This document shows positions 33,303 through 45,060 of a stretch of DNA of 64,000 nt, piece by piece. Below the pieces are notes generated by a model. The model ran no database searches, was not told the DNA's origin, and saw only the letters and a program-made list of their open reading frames with translations. The position numbers and the translations under genes are program-made. Source of the DNA: Symsagittifera roscoffensis. Taxonomy: Eukaryota; Xenacoelomorpha; Acoela; Convolutidae. Numbering within the stretch: position 1 is the stretch's first letter; the number at the start of each line of letters is the position of its first letter. The stretch covers positions 38,527,076 through 38,591,075 of the forward strand of contig NC_087069.1 of NCBI RefSeq assembly GCF_963678635.1, read 5' to 3'.

Positions 33303-34570
33303 TTAGACAAGATCGCTCGTATCAGGACAAAACCTTGAATGTTCTGATTGCCTGTTAAGGTCTTTGGAGCAGTAATAACTTGAAAAAATTAAATATAAAA
33401 ACAATAAAATGATTTTTTTTCTTAAAATTTGAGACTTTTTGCGAAAAGCATCCCCCACATGCCATATAAAAAACAACTTGATAGATTTCGCTCCTAGTAA
33501 CAAACCAATTGTAGCAAATAAATTTCATTCAACCAGTTTGGAACGATTTTGAGACGGATTTAATCTCCGCTTGCGCGTTAGTCGCGCGAAATATATCGCG
33601 AGTAAACCGTCAGAAATTGGCCAAAATGTCAATCTTTAAGCCCCCATAGCTTTACATAAAATGACCACAAATTTAAACTCAGGACAATATGTTCAAATTT
33701 TCAAATTTAAACTCACTCAGGACTATAATAACTTTCGATAAAGAAAAAAATCAGTCAAAAAAGTCAGTTAAAAAGTCAAAATTTGTCTGGAGAAAAAACC
33801 CACCCGAGCAGAAATTTTCCATTATTTTCGTTACGAAAATTGGAACAAAAAACTATAAATTTTAGACTACCAGTTTGAAAAATTGACAGTTGATATTTAA
33901 ATCATGCAGGGAACAAACATAACCAAGTTTCGCTGAATTCAATTCAGTACGATTTTAATTGCTGAACGTTTCGACTTGACTGAATATTTTGCTGTAAGCT
34001 GTTAACATCAAAGATGAGATCTTCAAAGCGCGCATCAATTAAAACAAGACTGCTCGTATCAGGGCGAAGCCCTGAATGTTCCAACTGCCTTTTAAGGTAT
34101 ATGGAGCAGTAATAACATGGAAAATTTAAATGTAACGATGTAAAATTTAAAAAAAATTCTAAAAATTGTGAGATTTTTTGTGAAAATATCCCTCCACCCG
34201 CCATAATAAGTAAAAAGTGATAAATTTTGCTCCTATTAACAAATCAATTATGGCATATAATCTTCCTTGAACCAATTTGGAACGATTTTTAAGACGGATT
34301 AAATCTCGCTTACGAGTTAATAGCGCGAAATATATCGCGCGTTAATTGTCCCAAATTGGCCGAAATGGCAATCTTTAAACCCTCATAACTTTACGAAAAA
34401 TGATCACAGGTAGCAAATCTTTTCAAATTCAAGCTCAAGACAACAGTAGCTTTCGAATGAAATTCTGTCAAAATTGGCCAGTTAAAAAGTCGAAGTTTGT
34501 CTGAAAAAAAAACCCACCCCGAGCACAAATATTCTGTTACTTTCGTATCGAAAGTCGGAACAAAAAAGAT
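33303..34570 (-). mobile_element. element E, two copies in tandem (33303-33850 and 34045-34570)
   Basis: Both are in reverse orientation to the copy at 27855. Each starts at an ACAAGA...GCTCGTATCAGG hairpin end, passes GCGCGAAATATATCGCG, and ends at CCCGAGCA... followed by a TTCGTA/TACGAAA inverted pair and GGAACAAAAAA. The second is the better preserved (CAGGGCGAAGCCCTG intact). Confidence 0.85.
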
Positions 34571-34729
34571 GGCCAAGACAGTAAGAAACTAATGTTTCAA
34601 TCGCTAAAACTGATCAATATAAGAAACCTAAACCAGAAACCTTCAACGGAGTGTCAGTCAAAGTCGAATCCATCGCGTACTTTTTGTCATCCAGAAGCAA
34701 TTTGAAAATGAAAAATGTTTCTTTTTCTG

Positions 34730-34866
34730 GATCTTTTTAACTATCCCCCCTATATCAATAGGGGTGGAAATAGTTAACAAGGTACAAATTTCGTTTATGC
34801 TTAACTGTTCGATTTTTTTAGGGGGGTTACAAGCTACCATAGGAGGAAATAGTTAACAAGATCCCA
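34730..34866. mobile_element. probable small foldback element
   Basis: The left end, GGATCTTTTTAACTATCC, is answered by GGAAATAGTTAACAAGATCC on the right. An internal CCCCCCTATATCAATAGGGG hairpin is present, as is a second AAATAGTTAACAAGGT. The structure parallels the hairpin core of the element at 18837. Confidence 0.6.
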
Positions 34867-35049
34867 TTTTCTATATGTTAATTGGCTGTTTTGAAAAAAA
34901 TTCGGTTGAGATACATAATTTCGTAATATAAAAAAACTCTAAGCTTTTCAGAATTACGCGTATTTTCAAAACCATGACCGTATTGCAAAAAAAACTACAA
35001 ACATCGAAATTGCTTTTTTTTCAAGATCTTGTTTGTTTTATTCATATTG

Positions 35050-35445
35050 GGACTAGGGGCGTATTTAGGGGGGACGCTTTCGTTCTTTCTCGGGGATTTG
35101 ACCCTCTCACAAACCAGAGGGTCCCTCTTTGGTTTCATTTTATGAGATCCATTTTAGACCGACCAACATTAAAAATTTTTTTCTAAATGCGCGTTTGGCG
35201 CCAATATATACAAATTTGAGGAGCGGTCGTTGGAAAAAAAACGCAAGTTTCTGGGCAAAATTTTCCTAAAAGTGTTGGTTTTTTTTAGCTGTTGTTATAA
35301 AAATTTGCCTGCGTATCAAAATTTTTGGTTAAAATAGGGTCTTTATAGTGTTCTGAGAGTGCTCGGAAAATCAATTTGATGGATCTAAAAAAGTTGAAAA
35401 AAATTGTGAATCCCCCTCGAGAAAATTCTAGATCCACCCCTGATT
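35050..35445. repeat. dispersed repeat A
   Basis: Runs from GGGGCGTATTTAGGGGGGAC through TTTGGCGCCAATATATACAA and GGAGCGGTCGTTGG to CCTCGAGAAAATTCTAGATC. Confidence 0.85.
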
Positions 35446-35519
35446 GGGACACTACCTTTTTGCTTGCAAGTTTTGTCTAATCAGAAACAGTTATTTGTTA
35501 TTTTTAGTTATATTGTCTC

Positions 35520-35610
35520 TCAACTAAAAGTTTTCATATTTATTGCAATGAAAACTAGTCTCAGCTTGTAGTGGAATGCCTGAGGCTGGAAGCCGATATT
35601 AAATCTAAAT
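35520..35610 (-). CDS. candidate short terminal exon
   Basis: Acceptor ATCTAATTCATTGCAG, then phase 1 and 29 codons (FRFNIGFQPQAFHYKLRLV...) to a TGA. Composition is coding-like; length is too short to identify. It lies in an otherwise featureless stretch (35450-36050). Confidence 0.25.
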
Positions 35611-36055
35611 CTGCAATGAATTAGATTTATTTCCATCTATTACATTCAAATTCATCTATTTTTGGAAAAAAATAATGGCCACTTCTTCCATTAAAGTTTT
35701 CTGATACAAGTTTAGAAGTGTAGAGGCGAATCTACATTAAATACACTTAAAAGTGACAGAACTTCTTTTGGGGAAGTTATTTAAACAGATAATCTTTTTT
35801 GATAGGGTTTTAAATTTAGATATAGCTTTCAATTCTCTTATAAAATCCAAATTAAACTTAAAGTCTACGCTGTAGTTTTGCAAACACGAATCGAAAAACT
35901 ATATCAGAGGTATTTTCAGTTTTTTTTTGTATTTGTTCTTTTCTGGGAAAGATTAGAAGGATTAGAAAAATTGAAGCTTACTGATATAATCTCCATATGG
36001 AATAACTGCCTCGTTTTGCTTGTTTTCAAGGTTGTTTACTATTTCACCAAATACC

Positions 36056-36284
36056 TCATTTGACGCATGAATAAAATTGAAGTAAAACTGAACAAAAAAG
36101 AGTAATTGCAGTAGTGATAAAACCATTTATTCTTTTTTCGTTATATAATTTTTTCTCTTTTTTTGCGTGGTTTACGCTTCTTTTGCGCTTGGTTGAAAAG
36201 TGAACACGATAGACGTTTACATGTTCCAAGAAATGATCTTTCACTTTTGCTTTGTTATTAAGAGAATTAAGCGTCTGCCTTACA
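36056..36284 (-). CDS. candidate terminal exon, basic protein with C-terminal hydrophobic segment
   Basis: A strong acceptor (GAGAGCAGTTTCAG) leads into 75 open codons. The first two thirds are basic (LNSLNNKAKVKDHFLEHVNV; HFSTKRKRSVNHAKKEKKL). The end is a hydrophobic stretch (FITTAITLFCSVLLQFY) that could be a tail anchor. No family is recognised. The flanks 36290-36830 are AT-rich and empty. Confidence 0.38.
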
Positions 36285-37505
36285 CTGAAACTGCTCTCAG
36301 GAGGGATTTTATTTTGATTCAGTTAAATTTTACTAGTTATTTTTGAGGGTTATTAAAACCAGGAGACGAATTTTTCATAGCACCTGATGTTTTTTGGCTT
36401 TTTCTTATCTTAAAAACAACCACCGCGCTCCCTTCAAATAACGAATTTCAATTTGGAAATTTAAACAAATTTGGTTATCTAAATCAGCATTTGGATGCAT
36501 AATTACCATATTTCAAATCCAAGATTCAAAAATCACATAAAAAAGAATAATTAATCAATTTTTCCCAGTGCGCAAAAGGCTTGCATAAATTATCGAAGCA
36601 TCCACTAAAAAACAGATTACAACAAGTCAATTTTGATGTTTTTAACATGATTTAATCAGATATTGGAGATTTTACATTGATTTTAGAACAACTTTCCCTA
36701 GTTGACGAATGGTTTACTTGATTTAAAAATTTATATATTCTTTACTTCTATGAAAATATCTACAATAAAATTGTTTTACTTTCTTGAAATTTGTATTACT
36801 TATTTCGATCACCCATTCATCCGTTCTTCTTAGCTAATGTTAAGGAAGCTTTTTAAGAACTTCAAAAATCCTTGAAATTTAGGGCTGTTCGTTTTAAATT
36901 GTAAGTAACTAAGATAAACTTTATTCATGCTCCTTGAATAAATGGCAGTCAGTCTAAAAACAATCAAGATCAGAATAAGACGCAGAATTGACTGAGTTTC
37001 GTACAAACTAGCAAAGCCAGTTGTTGTGCAAGTTGCACAGAGTGTTACGACCATATTCTTTAAAAAACTACATGAAAAGTCTTTTTTCAAATTAGTCTCT
37101 TTTTTTTGTGCGTGGTTTGATAAAAAGATCTTAAAAAGCCTACAACTTGGGCATATTCAAGTAACTGTAAAAAAAGAGTCGGATAAAATCTTTACATCCA
37201 ATGACAGACATCAGCTCCTTTCATCAATCTTATAACCCTCCTAACTTTACAAAGAAAATATAACAGAGAAAACCTTTTTTTCTAAGTTTGAACTCGGGGC
37301 AACAATACTTTTCGGATGATGCTTAAGAATTTTTGAACAAAAATTTCAAGTTAAAAAACAAAACAAAATGGGCAGTTGAAAAAATCAACTCGCGCACAAT
37401 TATTTCGTCATTTTTTTCGATAGTCGGGACAAGAAAAGAGACTTTTTGGTTCGCCTCAACTGAATTTGGAAAAGTTATTACAACGGGATAAGTCGTAACG
37501 CGTAA

Positions 37506-37697
37506 ATGATTTGCGTTAAGTTTTCTGTACCATTAAATAAATCCAGCAGAAACAACTGCTGGTTCAAAATCTCTTACACTCGAACTCAGGGAGTTAATGT
37601 CTTTTTTTTGGGATGCAGAGTTTTTTTTGAAACCACAAGACTGCCTATCCCTAAACAACAAGAGTACAAATCTCTGAAGGTTTCTGCTGCCAGTTAA
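37506..37697 (+). CDS. small ORF with ATG and nearby poly(A) signal, 63 aa
   Basis: This frame has a genuine ATG start, a mixed, basic and Cys-containing sequence (NNCWFKISYTRTQGVNVFF; TTRLPIPKQQEYKSLKVSA), a TAA stop, and an AATAAA about 42 bases after the stop. An internal acceptor-like TTTTTTTTGGGATGCAG at about 37617 is an alternative exon start. The region 37255-37500 just upstream looks like degraded element E, so a transposon origin is possible. Not recognised. Confidence 0.38.
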   Translation: MICVKFSVPLNKSSRNNCWFKISYTRTQGVNVFFLGCRVFFETTRLPIPKQQEYKSLKVSAAS

Positions 37698-38601
37698 CTG
37701 GTTTCGAATTGTTTCTAGTAAGGAATAATTTGATATACAATAAACTGTGACAGATTTCTCCCCAACACCCTATATCAATTAGTAAGATTTATAATTTGAG
37801 CAAATTAGAGAACTTAATTGATAATTTTCATTTTGAAAAAAAAAATGTTGGTTTTTCCAATTTTGAACAATTATGAGTGCAGAATAGTTCAATCATAAAT
37901 TTTATACATTGACGCCGTCAGAATTTCAGATAGAAGCTTTGAAAGCCAATAGATAGATTAAAAAATGCGCTTAGCAGATCAAAAATGATTGCGATCTTTC
38001 TCTTAAATTTTTGTTCAAAGAGATGCTGTATTCATTGGATATCAAAACGTTCGTTGAAAACCATTACCTCGATCTTTGAACTTTGAACTTAGTCTAAAAA
38101 AACACCACACCAAAAATTAAGAAACATGTTCTTTTTTAAAGCCTGAATAATAACTGTTGTAGCACTGACGTAGAAATTTTTTTTGGATTTTTTTGCAATT
38201 AATTGAGTTTAATGGCTAGAAAGCTGAGCTAGCGTTACTCGGGAAACTTCTATGGAATTTAGAAAAACGAAAAACGATTCGAAAATGGTTGGACAAGCTG
38301 AGAGAGTCATCAATATTTTTTTGAGACTGTCAGCAAATGCCAAATTGCTGTTTAATTAGCAAAATTGGTCACGGCATTTTTTTGTAAGTCAATACCAATA
38401 AAAAGAATGTTTACATTCGTTTTTGTCCAACAACTGAGTGGGCAGAACAAAGCTCTCAGGGAAAATTACTGAGCACTTTTTGAAATAAAAGCTTTTAAAG
38501 ACTTTTTTATAATCAGAGTATTTTCTGAAAATAAGCAGAGGAACCTAATTGGATTTTTTTCAGCCTAAAAATCAAAATTCTTTTTATTCTTTTCTCGATG
38601 T

Positions 38602-38800
38602 TTACAAACGCTTAGAGTTTTTTAATGCAGCACCAAATGTAAAACTTTTTTGATATGATATTATTTGATGGCGTTTGATTGTCCAGTGCAACACAACCCA
38701 AGTACAAAAAAGCTTTATTAGTCTTCGTCTTTTTAATGTGAGGTTTAGATCAAAACGAGTATCAAGACTTTGTTTTGTGAAGTTTGATTTTCCCAACTGG
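38602..38800 (-). CDS. candidate terminal exon with poly(A) signal, unrecognised
   Basis: A near-perfect acceptor (CTTTTATTTTTTTAG) opens in phase 1 onto 65 codons and a TAA. AATAAA follows within about 20 bases of the stop on the same strand, as expected for a 3'-terminal exon in a compact gene. The protein segment is basic (LGKSNFTKQSLDTRFDLNLT; LKRRRLIKLF; TIKRHQII). No upstream exon was found and the family is unknown. Confidence 0.45.
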
Positions 38801-38841
38801 CTAAAAAAATAAAAGTTTTAATCTCACTCTTTTAGTTGAAA

Positions 38842-39225
38842 CAAGACTGCTAGTATATCAGGGCAAAACCCTGAATGTTCAGACTGTCCCTTATTTCATA
38901 TCGAATAGTTTTTGGGAAATGAAAATGTTGAAAACTTTTACATTTTGGACAATATCAAAGTGTAAAATTTTGTGCGAAATTAATACGACCAATTAGCTAG
39001 CCTCAATTCAATTTGAAACGATTCGCCACGCATAAATATTTCGCGTTGCGCTCTCAGCAATATGAATAAACTCTTCAAAGCGCGCATAATGTAGTCCAGA
39101 ACACAAATTTGACAATTTTCAAACCCCCAGACTTAAAAAAAAAATATTCAGAGGTGAAAATTGACTGAATAACAAAAAACCACACCGAGCAAAAATATTC
39201 CGTTTTCTTCGTAAGTCGCAACAAT
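38842..39225 (-). mobile_element. element E, copy with internal deletion
   Basis: Begins ACAAGACTGCTAGTATATCA with CAGGGCAAAACCCTG and ends CCGAGCAAAAATATTCCG...CTTCG. The GCGCG palindrome region is largely missing. Confidence 0.75.
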
Positions 39226-39317
39226 AAGGCACAATAGTCTGTCTGTCAAAAGTATATATAATAAGCACAAATGAATCTAGTGACTTTAAATGGCTTTCAA
39301 ACTCCTCAAGAAGACAC

Positions 39318-39500
39318 ATGATTTTTAATTGTTTTGGGGCAGGACAGCAAAGTTCAAACTCAGCTGAGTTTTTCAGTTTAGTTCATATAAATTTGCTTTA
39401 TTTGATACTCTTTGCATACCCTTTGATAAAAATTGTCCCAAGAAAGGCGCCGGTGCAACCTAACTCTTTCTCATATTTTCCAATTAACTTCACTGGATAG
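39318..39500 (+). CDS. weak ORF with ATG, possible membrane segment
   Basis: Sixty codons from ATG: a polar start (FGAGQQSSNSAEFFSLVHIN), a hydrophobic middle (LLYLILFAYPLI), then a Pro-rich end. A divergent minus-strand ATG frame starts at 39319, so at most one is real. No family is recognised. Confidence 0.22.
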   Translation: MIFNCFGAGQQSSNSAEFFSLVHINLLYLILFAYPLIKIVPRKAPVQPNSFSYFPINFTG

Positions 39501-39810
39501 TTCCAATATACATCTGCTCTTCATCCTATGTGAGAAAAAACTGCTGCGTTTTTTCAAATATTCTATTTTACTTATTGAAAATTGGCGCAAACATGCAAAA
39601 TTAACGTTGCCGAAATAACGAAAGTTCGTTGCACTAACTCAATCAATCTCAAATGACTCTTCTAGGTCGTCTTGAATTACTTCTTTTTGATAATTTTTCT
39701 TTCAGACTGTCAAACTTCGTGTATAATGCATGAAAAAATTAAAGATACTTCGCCCACATAAGATTGGTTCCGTTTACTCTTTCGGGGATTTTTTTTGGCT
39801 GAAAATCTCT

Positions 39811-39842
39811 GCTATCTGCTTAATGACAAAGCAGATAGCGTG
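39811..39842. repeat. 11-bp-arm hairpin GCTATCTGCTT/AAGCAGATAGC
   Basis: A perfect inverted repeat with a short AATGACA-type loop. A third copy of the arm (CGCTATCTGCTAAAT) lies about 60 bases on. The surrounding 39620-40300 has no supported gene. Confidence 0.75.
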
Positions 39843-40307
39843 CTGGTGGATCGGATAGACTTAATTCTCATCGCTATCTGCTAAATAGTTCAATTTGAAA
39901 TGAAAGATCAGTCATTTTTTTCAATTGTCCCGATTTTTGAAGAAGGCGATGGAATTTTTATGCTATGTAAAGCTTTTTGGTTCAGTCAAACTTCAATTAT
40001 TTAACTTGGCATTTTTGGTATTTTTTAACAAATGACAGATATCATTGCCTTGAGTTCAATTTTAAAAAGATTTTAAATCTGTGACTGATTTATACCGGTT
40101 TGAAACGTGCTAATTTGGTCAATTTGAATTAATTAACCAGGCCATAATGTTTTTTTAACACGCCTAAACGACCGACGACCGTTTAAATCTTTCCAGATTG
40201 AATTGACGTCATCAATATGGTCAAATCGAAACATTACCAGAAGCTAATAACGTCTCACGTTTAATTTACATAGAGTCCGTGTAACTTTTCTCTGGCTTAA
40301 AGGGGCT

Positions 40308-41660
40308 GTCGGCACAATCAGGACTTCGCTCCGATATACGAGCAGTCTTGTGTTGCTTTAATTCAGTTTTGCACAGCTTTCCAATACTTTTATATTTTAG
40401 TTTTGTTTATTTTTTTTCTTAAAAACTGCAAGTGATTGTCTTAAAGTTCTGTTCAGGCTAGAAAACTGTAATATTATTGCTAAAATAATAATTTGTATTT
40501 AACTGTTCCCACTTTCGAATATTTATGCTCGGTGTGGTTGTGGTTTTTTTATTCAGTCAATTTTCGCCGATCGAAATAATAGTTTTCAACAAAAAAATTT
40601 TTATACCCCATTGAAATTACCGACCTCCTGATCTCAAATTTAAGAAAAATATATTTTACCTCTGCTTATTTTTTGTTAAGTTTTGGGGTTTGAAAATTGC
40701 CAAACTGGCCATGTTCTGGACTAAATTATCCGCGCTTTGATGAATTTTTTCACAATGCTGAGAGTGTAACGCGATTAATTTATGCGTGGCAAATTATTCT
40801 GCGCAACAAAAAAAATGTTCCGAATTGAATTGAGGCTAGCAAATCGGATCGGTCGTATTAATTTCAAACGACTCAACATTTCACACTTTGATTTGATTCA
40901 AAATTTATAGATTTTCATTACTTTTTTTTACAAAAACTTTTCGATATGAATAAAAAGACAGTAGGAACATTCAGGGCTTTGCCCTGGTATACGAGCAGTC
41001 TTGTTTGTTCATACAGAGAAACAATCTACAAATTATTTCGACCTTTTCGTTATCTTTTTTCCGCCTTGTTTGAATTGGATTTGCCTATTTGAATAGCACT
41101 CGTGTTATTCAATATCACCATCATATTTTGAACAAAAGACAAAAGCATTCAAAAAGTAACTTTTATTGTTCGGACCTTTGTAACGAATATTTTTGCTCGG
41201 GGTGGTTTTTTTTAGACAAGCTTCGACTTATTAACTGGCCAGTTTTGACGGAATTTTTTGTATGATTCCAAAGGTTTTATTGCTCTGATCTTAAACTTGA
41301 AAAAATATCTTATCTGTGATCATTTATCATAAAGTTTTGGGGGTTTAAAGGCTGCCATTTTGACCAGTTTGGGACAATTAACGCGCGAAATATTTCGCGC
41401 TATTAACGCGTAAGCGGAGATTTACTCAGTCTCGAAAATCGTTGCAAAATTGTTGAAGGAAGCCTACTTGCCATAATTGATGTATTAATAGGAGCAAAAT
41501 CTATCACTTTGTACTTTATATGGAATGTGGGGCGATGATTTTCACAAAAAATCTCAAATTAAAAAAAAGTTATTCATTTTATTTTTTTACTTTTAATTTT
41601 TTCATGCTATTGCTGCTCCCTATAGCTTAAAAGGCATTGGGAACCTTCAGGGCTTCTCAG
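40308..41660 (+). mobile_element. element E copies (end at 40308-40352; copies 40500-41005 and 41165-41660)
   Basis: A solo right end (CGATATACGAGCAGTCTTG) precedes two plus-orientation copies. The second is missing its right hairpin end (it reads CAGGGCTTCTCAGGGC) and runs directly into the 1.08-kb tandem duplication. Confidence 0.8.
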
Positions 41661-43609
41661 GGCATTCTGAGTTTTATTAAATACCAGAACGTTGAAGCTT
41701 TATTTAACATGTACGTGTCTCAGTTTACATGTCTAATTTACTTAATTAGACACGTAAAATTAAAACTTTAGGGACTTAAAATTTTAAGTATGGTACAAAA
41801 TTTAACGATAGAAATGATCCTTGTTACTAATATGAAAAGAAAATGTCGAGCTTCTGCGCAAACCAATGTAGAGATTCGACGAAAAGTTTGCAGCATTTTT
41901 TTGAATTTGGTAGAATTTTTGATCAAGTTGAAAAAAATCTCAGTGACAAGAAAATTTTGTTTACGTGTAAAACGAAAAATAATTTGCTTTCATTCTGTGT
42001 TGGTGAGTTACTAAAAATAACAAGACTGCTCGTATCAGGGCGAAACCCTGGATATTTTGACTGCCTTTTAAGGTCTACGGAACAGTAATAACATTTAAAA
42101 AATTAAATGTAATAAAACAAATTGAATTTTGTTTCTAAATTTTGAGATTTGTTGTGAAAATTATCCCCCCACACGCCATTTAAAGTACAAAAAGATAAAT
42201 TTTGCTCCTTTTAGCAAATCATTTACGGCAAATAAGCTTCTTTCAACCAATTTGGAACAATTTCTAAGCGCGTTAATAGCGCGAAAAATATTGCGCGTTA
42301 ACTGTCCCAAATTGGCCAATTTGGCAATCTTTAAACCCCCATAACTTTAAAAAAAATGATCACAGGTGAAAATTCTTTTTGAATTTAAGCTCAGGACAGT
42401 AATACCTTTTGAATGAAAGAAAAAAAAATTCCGCCAAAAATGGCTAGTTAAACAAACAGTCAAAAATTGTCAGAATAAAAAAATCCACCTCGAGCAAAAA
42501 TTTTCCATATCTTTCGTTGCAAAAGTCTTGATGTATTGATGTATCGTTGCAAAAGTATTGATGTATTAATAGGAGCAAAATCTATCACTTTGTACTTTAT
42601 ATGGAATGTGGGGCGATGATTTTCACAAAAAATCTCAAATTAAAAAAAAGTTATTCATTTTATTTTTTTACTTTTAATTTTTTCATGCTATTGCTGCTCC
42701 CTATAGCTTAAAAGGCATTGGGAACCTTCAGGGCTTCTCAGGGCATTCTGAGTTTTATTAAATACCAGAACGTTGAAGCTTTATTTAACATGTACGTGTC
42801 TCAGTTTACATGTCTAATTTACTTAATTAGACACGTAAAATTAAAACTTTAGGGACTTAAAATTTTAAGTATGGTACAAAATTTAACGATAGAAATGATC
42901 CTTGTTACTAATATGAAAAGAAAATGTCGAGCTTCTGCGCAAACCAATGTAGAGATTCGACGAAAAGTTTGCAGCATTTTTTTGAATTTGGTAGAATTTT
43001 TGATCAAGTTGAAAAAAATCTCAGTGACAAGAAAATTTTGTTTACGTGTAAAACGAAAAATAATTTGCTTTCATTCTGTGTTGGTGAGTTACTAAAAATA
43101 ACAAGACTGCTCGTATCAGGGCGAAACCCTGGATATTTTGACTGCCTTTTAAGGTCTACGGAACAGTAATAACATTTAAAAAATTAAATGTAATAAAACA
43201 AATTGAATTTTGTTTCTAAATTTTGAGATTTGTTGTGAAAATTATCCCCCCACACGCCATTTAAAGTACAAAAAGATAAATTTTGCTCCTTTTAGCAAAT
43301 CATTTACGGCAAATAAGCTTCTTTCAACCAATTTGGAACAATTTCTAAGCGCGTTAATAGCGCGAAAAATATTGCGCGTTAACTGTCCCAAATTGGCCAA
43401 TTTGGCAATCTTTAAACCCCCATAACTTTAAAAAAAATGATCACAGGTGAAAATTCTTTTTGAATTTAAGCTCAGGACAGTAATACCTTTTGAATGAAAG
43501 AAAAAAAAATTCCGCCAAAAATGGCTAGTTAAACAAACAGTCAAAAATTGTCAGAATAAAAAAATCCACCCCGAGCAAAAATTTTCCATATCTTTCGTTG
43601 CAAAAGTCT
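41476..43609. repeat. near-perfect 1.08-kb tandem duplication
   Basis: 41476-42528 is repeated as 42557-43609 (offset 1081). I found one substitution: T at 42490, C at 43571. The junction carries 28 extra bases that re-use local words (TTGATGTATTGATGTATC, GTTGCAAAAGT). Each copy contains the tail of one E copy, a ~360-bp unique segment and a reverse E copy. The paired ORFs inside (74, 81 and 71 codons) are duplicates of element sequence. Confidence 0.95.
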
Positions 43610-43719
43610 GAACAAATACTTATCTGTCAATGAAATGCTTTCAGGAATTTTTTTTAAATTAATTTTTGTGTTTAGGAAAATCCATAAAGCGCGTTTCAAT
43701 TTGCAGAACGATTTTCAAA

Positions 43720-44091
43720 TTAAGCCATCTGTTTCGAATCTGAAGGAATTGATTCCCCCGGATTAAGCATCTGGCTGCTGAAGTGAAAAAAAATACATTT
43801 TTCGTCATTTTCCTTAACGGCAATTGTGCTCACCGACATTGATAAAGAATTAGGAATTAGTTCAAGATTTTTAGTAATAGAGACTAAAGTTTTTTGGGCT
43901 GGACTAATTACTGCCAAATTGAGCGCTCTGTTTTACGAGTTTGAGAATACGGTGCGTCCGCTACTCTATTTTGCGCTTTAAAATTTCGAATCCAACTGAA
44001 ACAAACTAGTTAATTCCAAAAATTTTAACGAAAAAAATAAAACTCACTTCAATTGGTATTTGAAAGCAGACGCGGAACCAAAATGCATCAT
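43720..44091 (-). CDS. three-exon small gene, 61 aa, unrecognised
   Basis: Minus-strand exons 44048-44091, 43912-43995 and 43720-43777 join in frame: 44+84+58 = 186 bases = 62 codons including the stop. Introns are 52 bp (GTGAGT...TTTGTTTCAG) and 134 bp (GTAATT...TTCACTTCAG). The start is ATGATG. The product is basic and polar (SAFKYQLNWIRNFKAQN; YSQTRKTERSIWHSQML; then PGESIPSDSKQ). That three separate open pieces meet good splice sites in matching phase argues for a real gene. I do not recognise it. It may extend upstream, since an open frame continues to about 44200 on this strand, and an overlapping plus-strand ATG frame at 44083-44238 is a competing reading. Confidence 0.48.
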
Positions 44092-44910
44092 AATGTATCC
44101 TTTTTAGGAAAAAGAACTTTTTTTAACAATCTTGAAAGCGCTAATCAGCAGAGCTTTGGGAGTTTTCATAGATTTTGCCCCGACACAAAAATTAGCCTGA
44201 CCAAAAAACCATATATTTTTTGTTCCAAGCTTATTTAGCTTTTTTAGCTTATTTAGCTTTTTTGTTCACTCCATAAAGACCTTCATAAATCAAGTAAATT
44301 GCCAAGAATGATTAAATATCAAGCAAATATTTTTTAAAAAAGACGCTAATTCTATCCATAAAAAATTCAAATTTTCAGAACTCCGCTAAATTTTTTTCCT
44401 CCAGTCATGAATATTAATAGGATGTCAGCAGAAAACTTCAATCCGCACTCTTAATCCATTTAAAAAAGTGATATATTCTGAATTATCACAACTCACTAGA
44501 TTTAATTAAAGTATGTCCTTACATTTCTAAAGTACGGTTTTAATGAAATTCAATCTAAATGCACTTCCTGTTATTCGCCGAAAAGTGTTCACGTTTCCTG
44601 ATTTTTACACAATTCCCACAGGATATTTAAAAATATAATTGGTCAACAATTGTTCACATTACCATCTGAACCTCGGTCGTGATTTTATATTCAGACTGTT
44701 TTAATTGCCAAAAGGATTTATTTTTTAATTAAAAAGCATTACTAAACTAAATCCATTTGTTTTTCCATTTAAAATATCGAAATTGTCAAAGTTCGCGTTA
44801 AATACTAAAAACAATCAGGCTTTGAGAAAAGGTATTTATCGTTGTTACTTTCCGCTACTTTCGCATTTTACAACCAACAGTAAAATAATGACTTCTTTTT
44901 AACTGATTAA

Positions 44911-45060
44911 GCTACAAAGACATCAGATGGTTTTAAAGCTTTTCTAATCACAGTACGCGCTAGTTTTCTGTCCAAGTCATCGGAATTAAAATATGATATT
45001 ACACCCCAAGGGGAAAATGACCGAGCCTCAAATAGCTCAATTGGGGAATGTGAGTTTTGA
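44911..45060 (+). CDS. candidate exon, possibly reeler-like
   Basis: Forty-nine open codons with clearly coding composition (SDGFKAFLITVRASFLSKSS, then YDITPQGENDRASNS, IGECEF) end in a TGA. The pattern GFKAFLI-x-x-R is reminiscent of the start of reeler domains (GF-x-x-Q-A-R), but the similarity is short and I rate it as a suggestion only. The exon start is unclear: an AG at the start of the frame follows a pyrimidine stretch (CTTCTTTTTAACTGATTAAG). A short exon candidate with an excellent acceptor lies at 44405-44454 (MNINRMSAENFNPHS). Confidence 0.4.
   Translation, partial: ATKTSDGFKAFLITVRASFLSKSSELKYDITPQGENDRASNSSIGECEF

Noticed and set aside
41790-43425. Six ORFs of 71-81 codons in two identical sets
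   Set aside because: They lie inside the duplicated element E block, so their agreement reflects recent duplication, not conservation.
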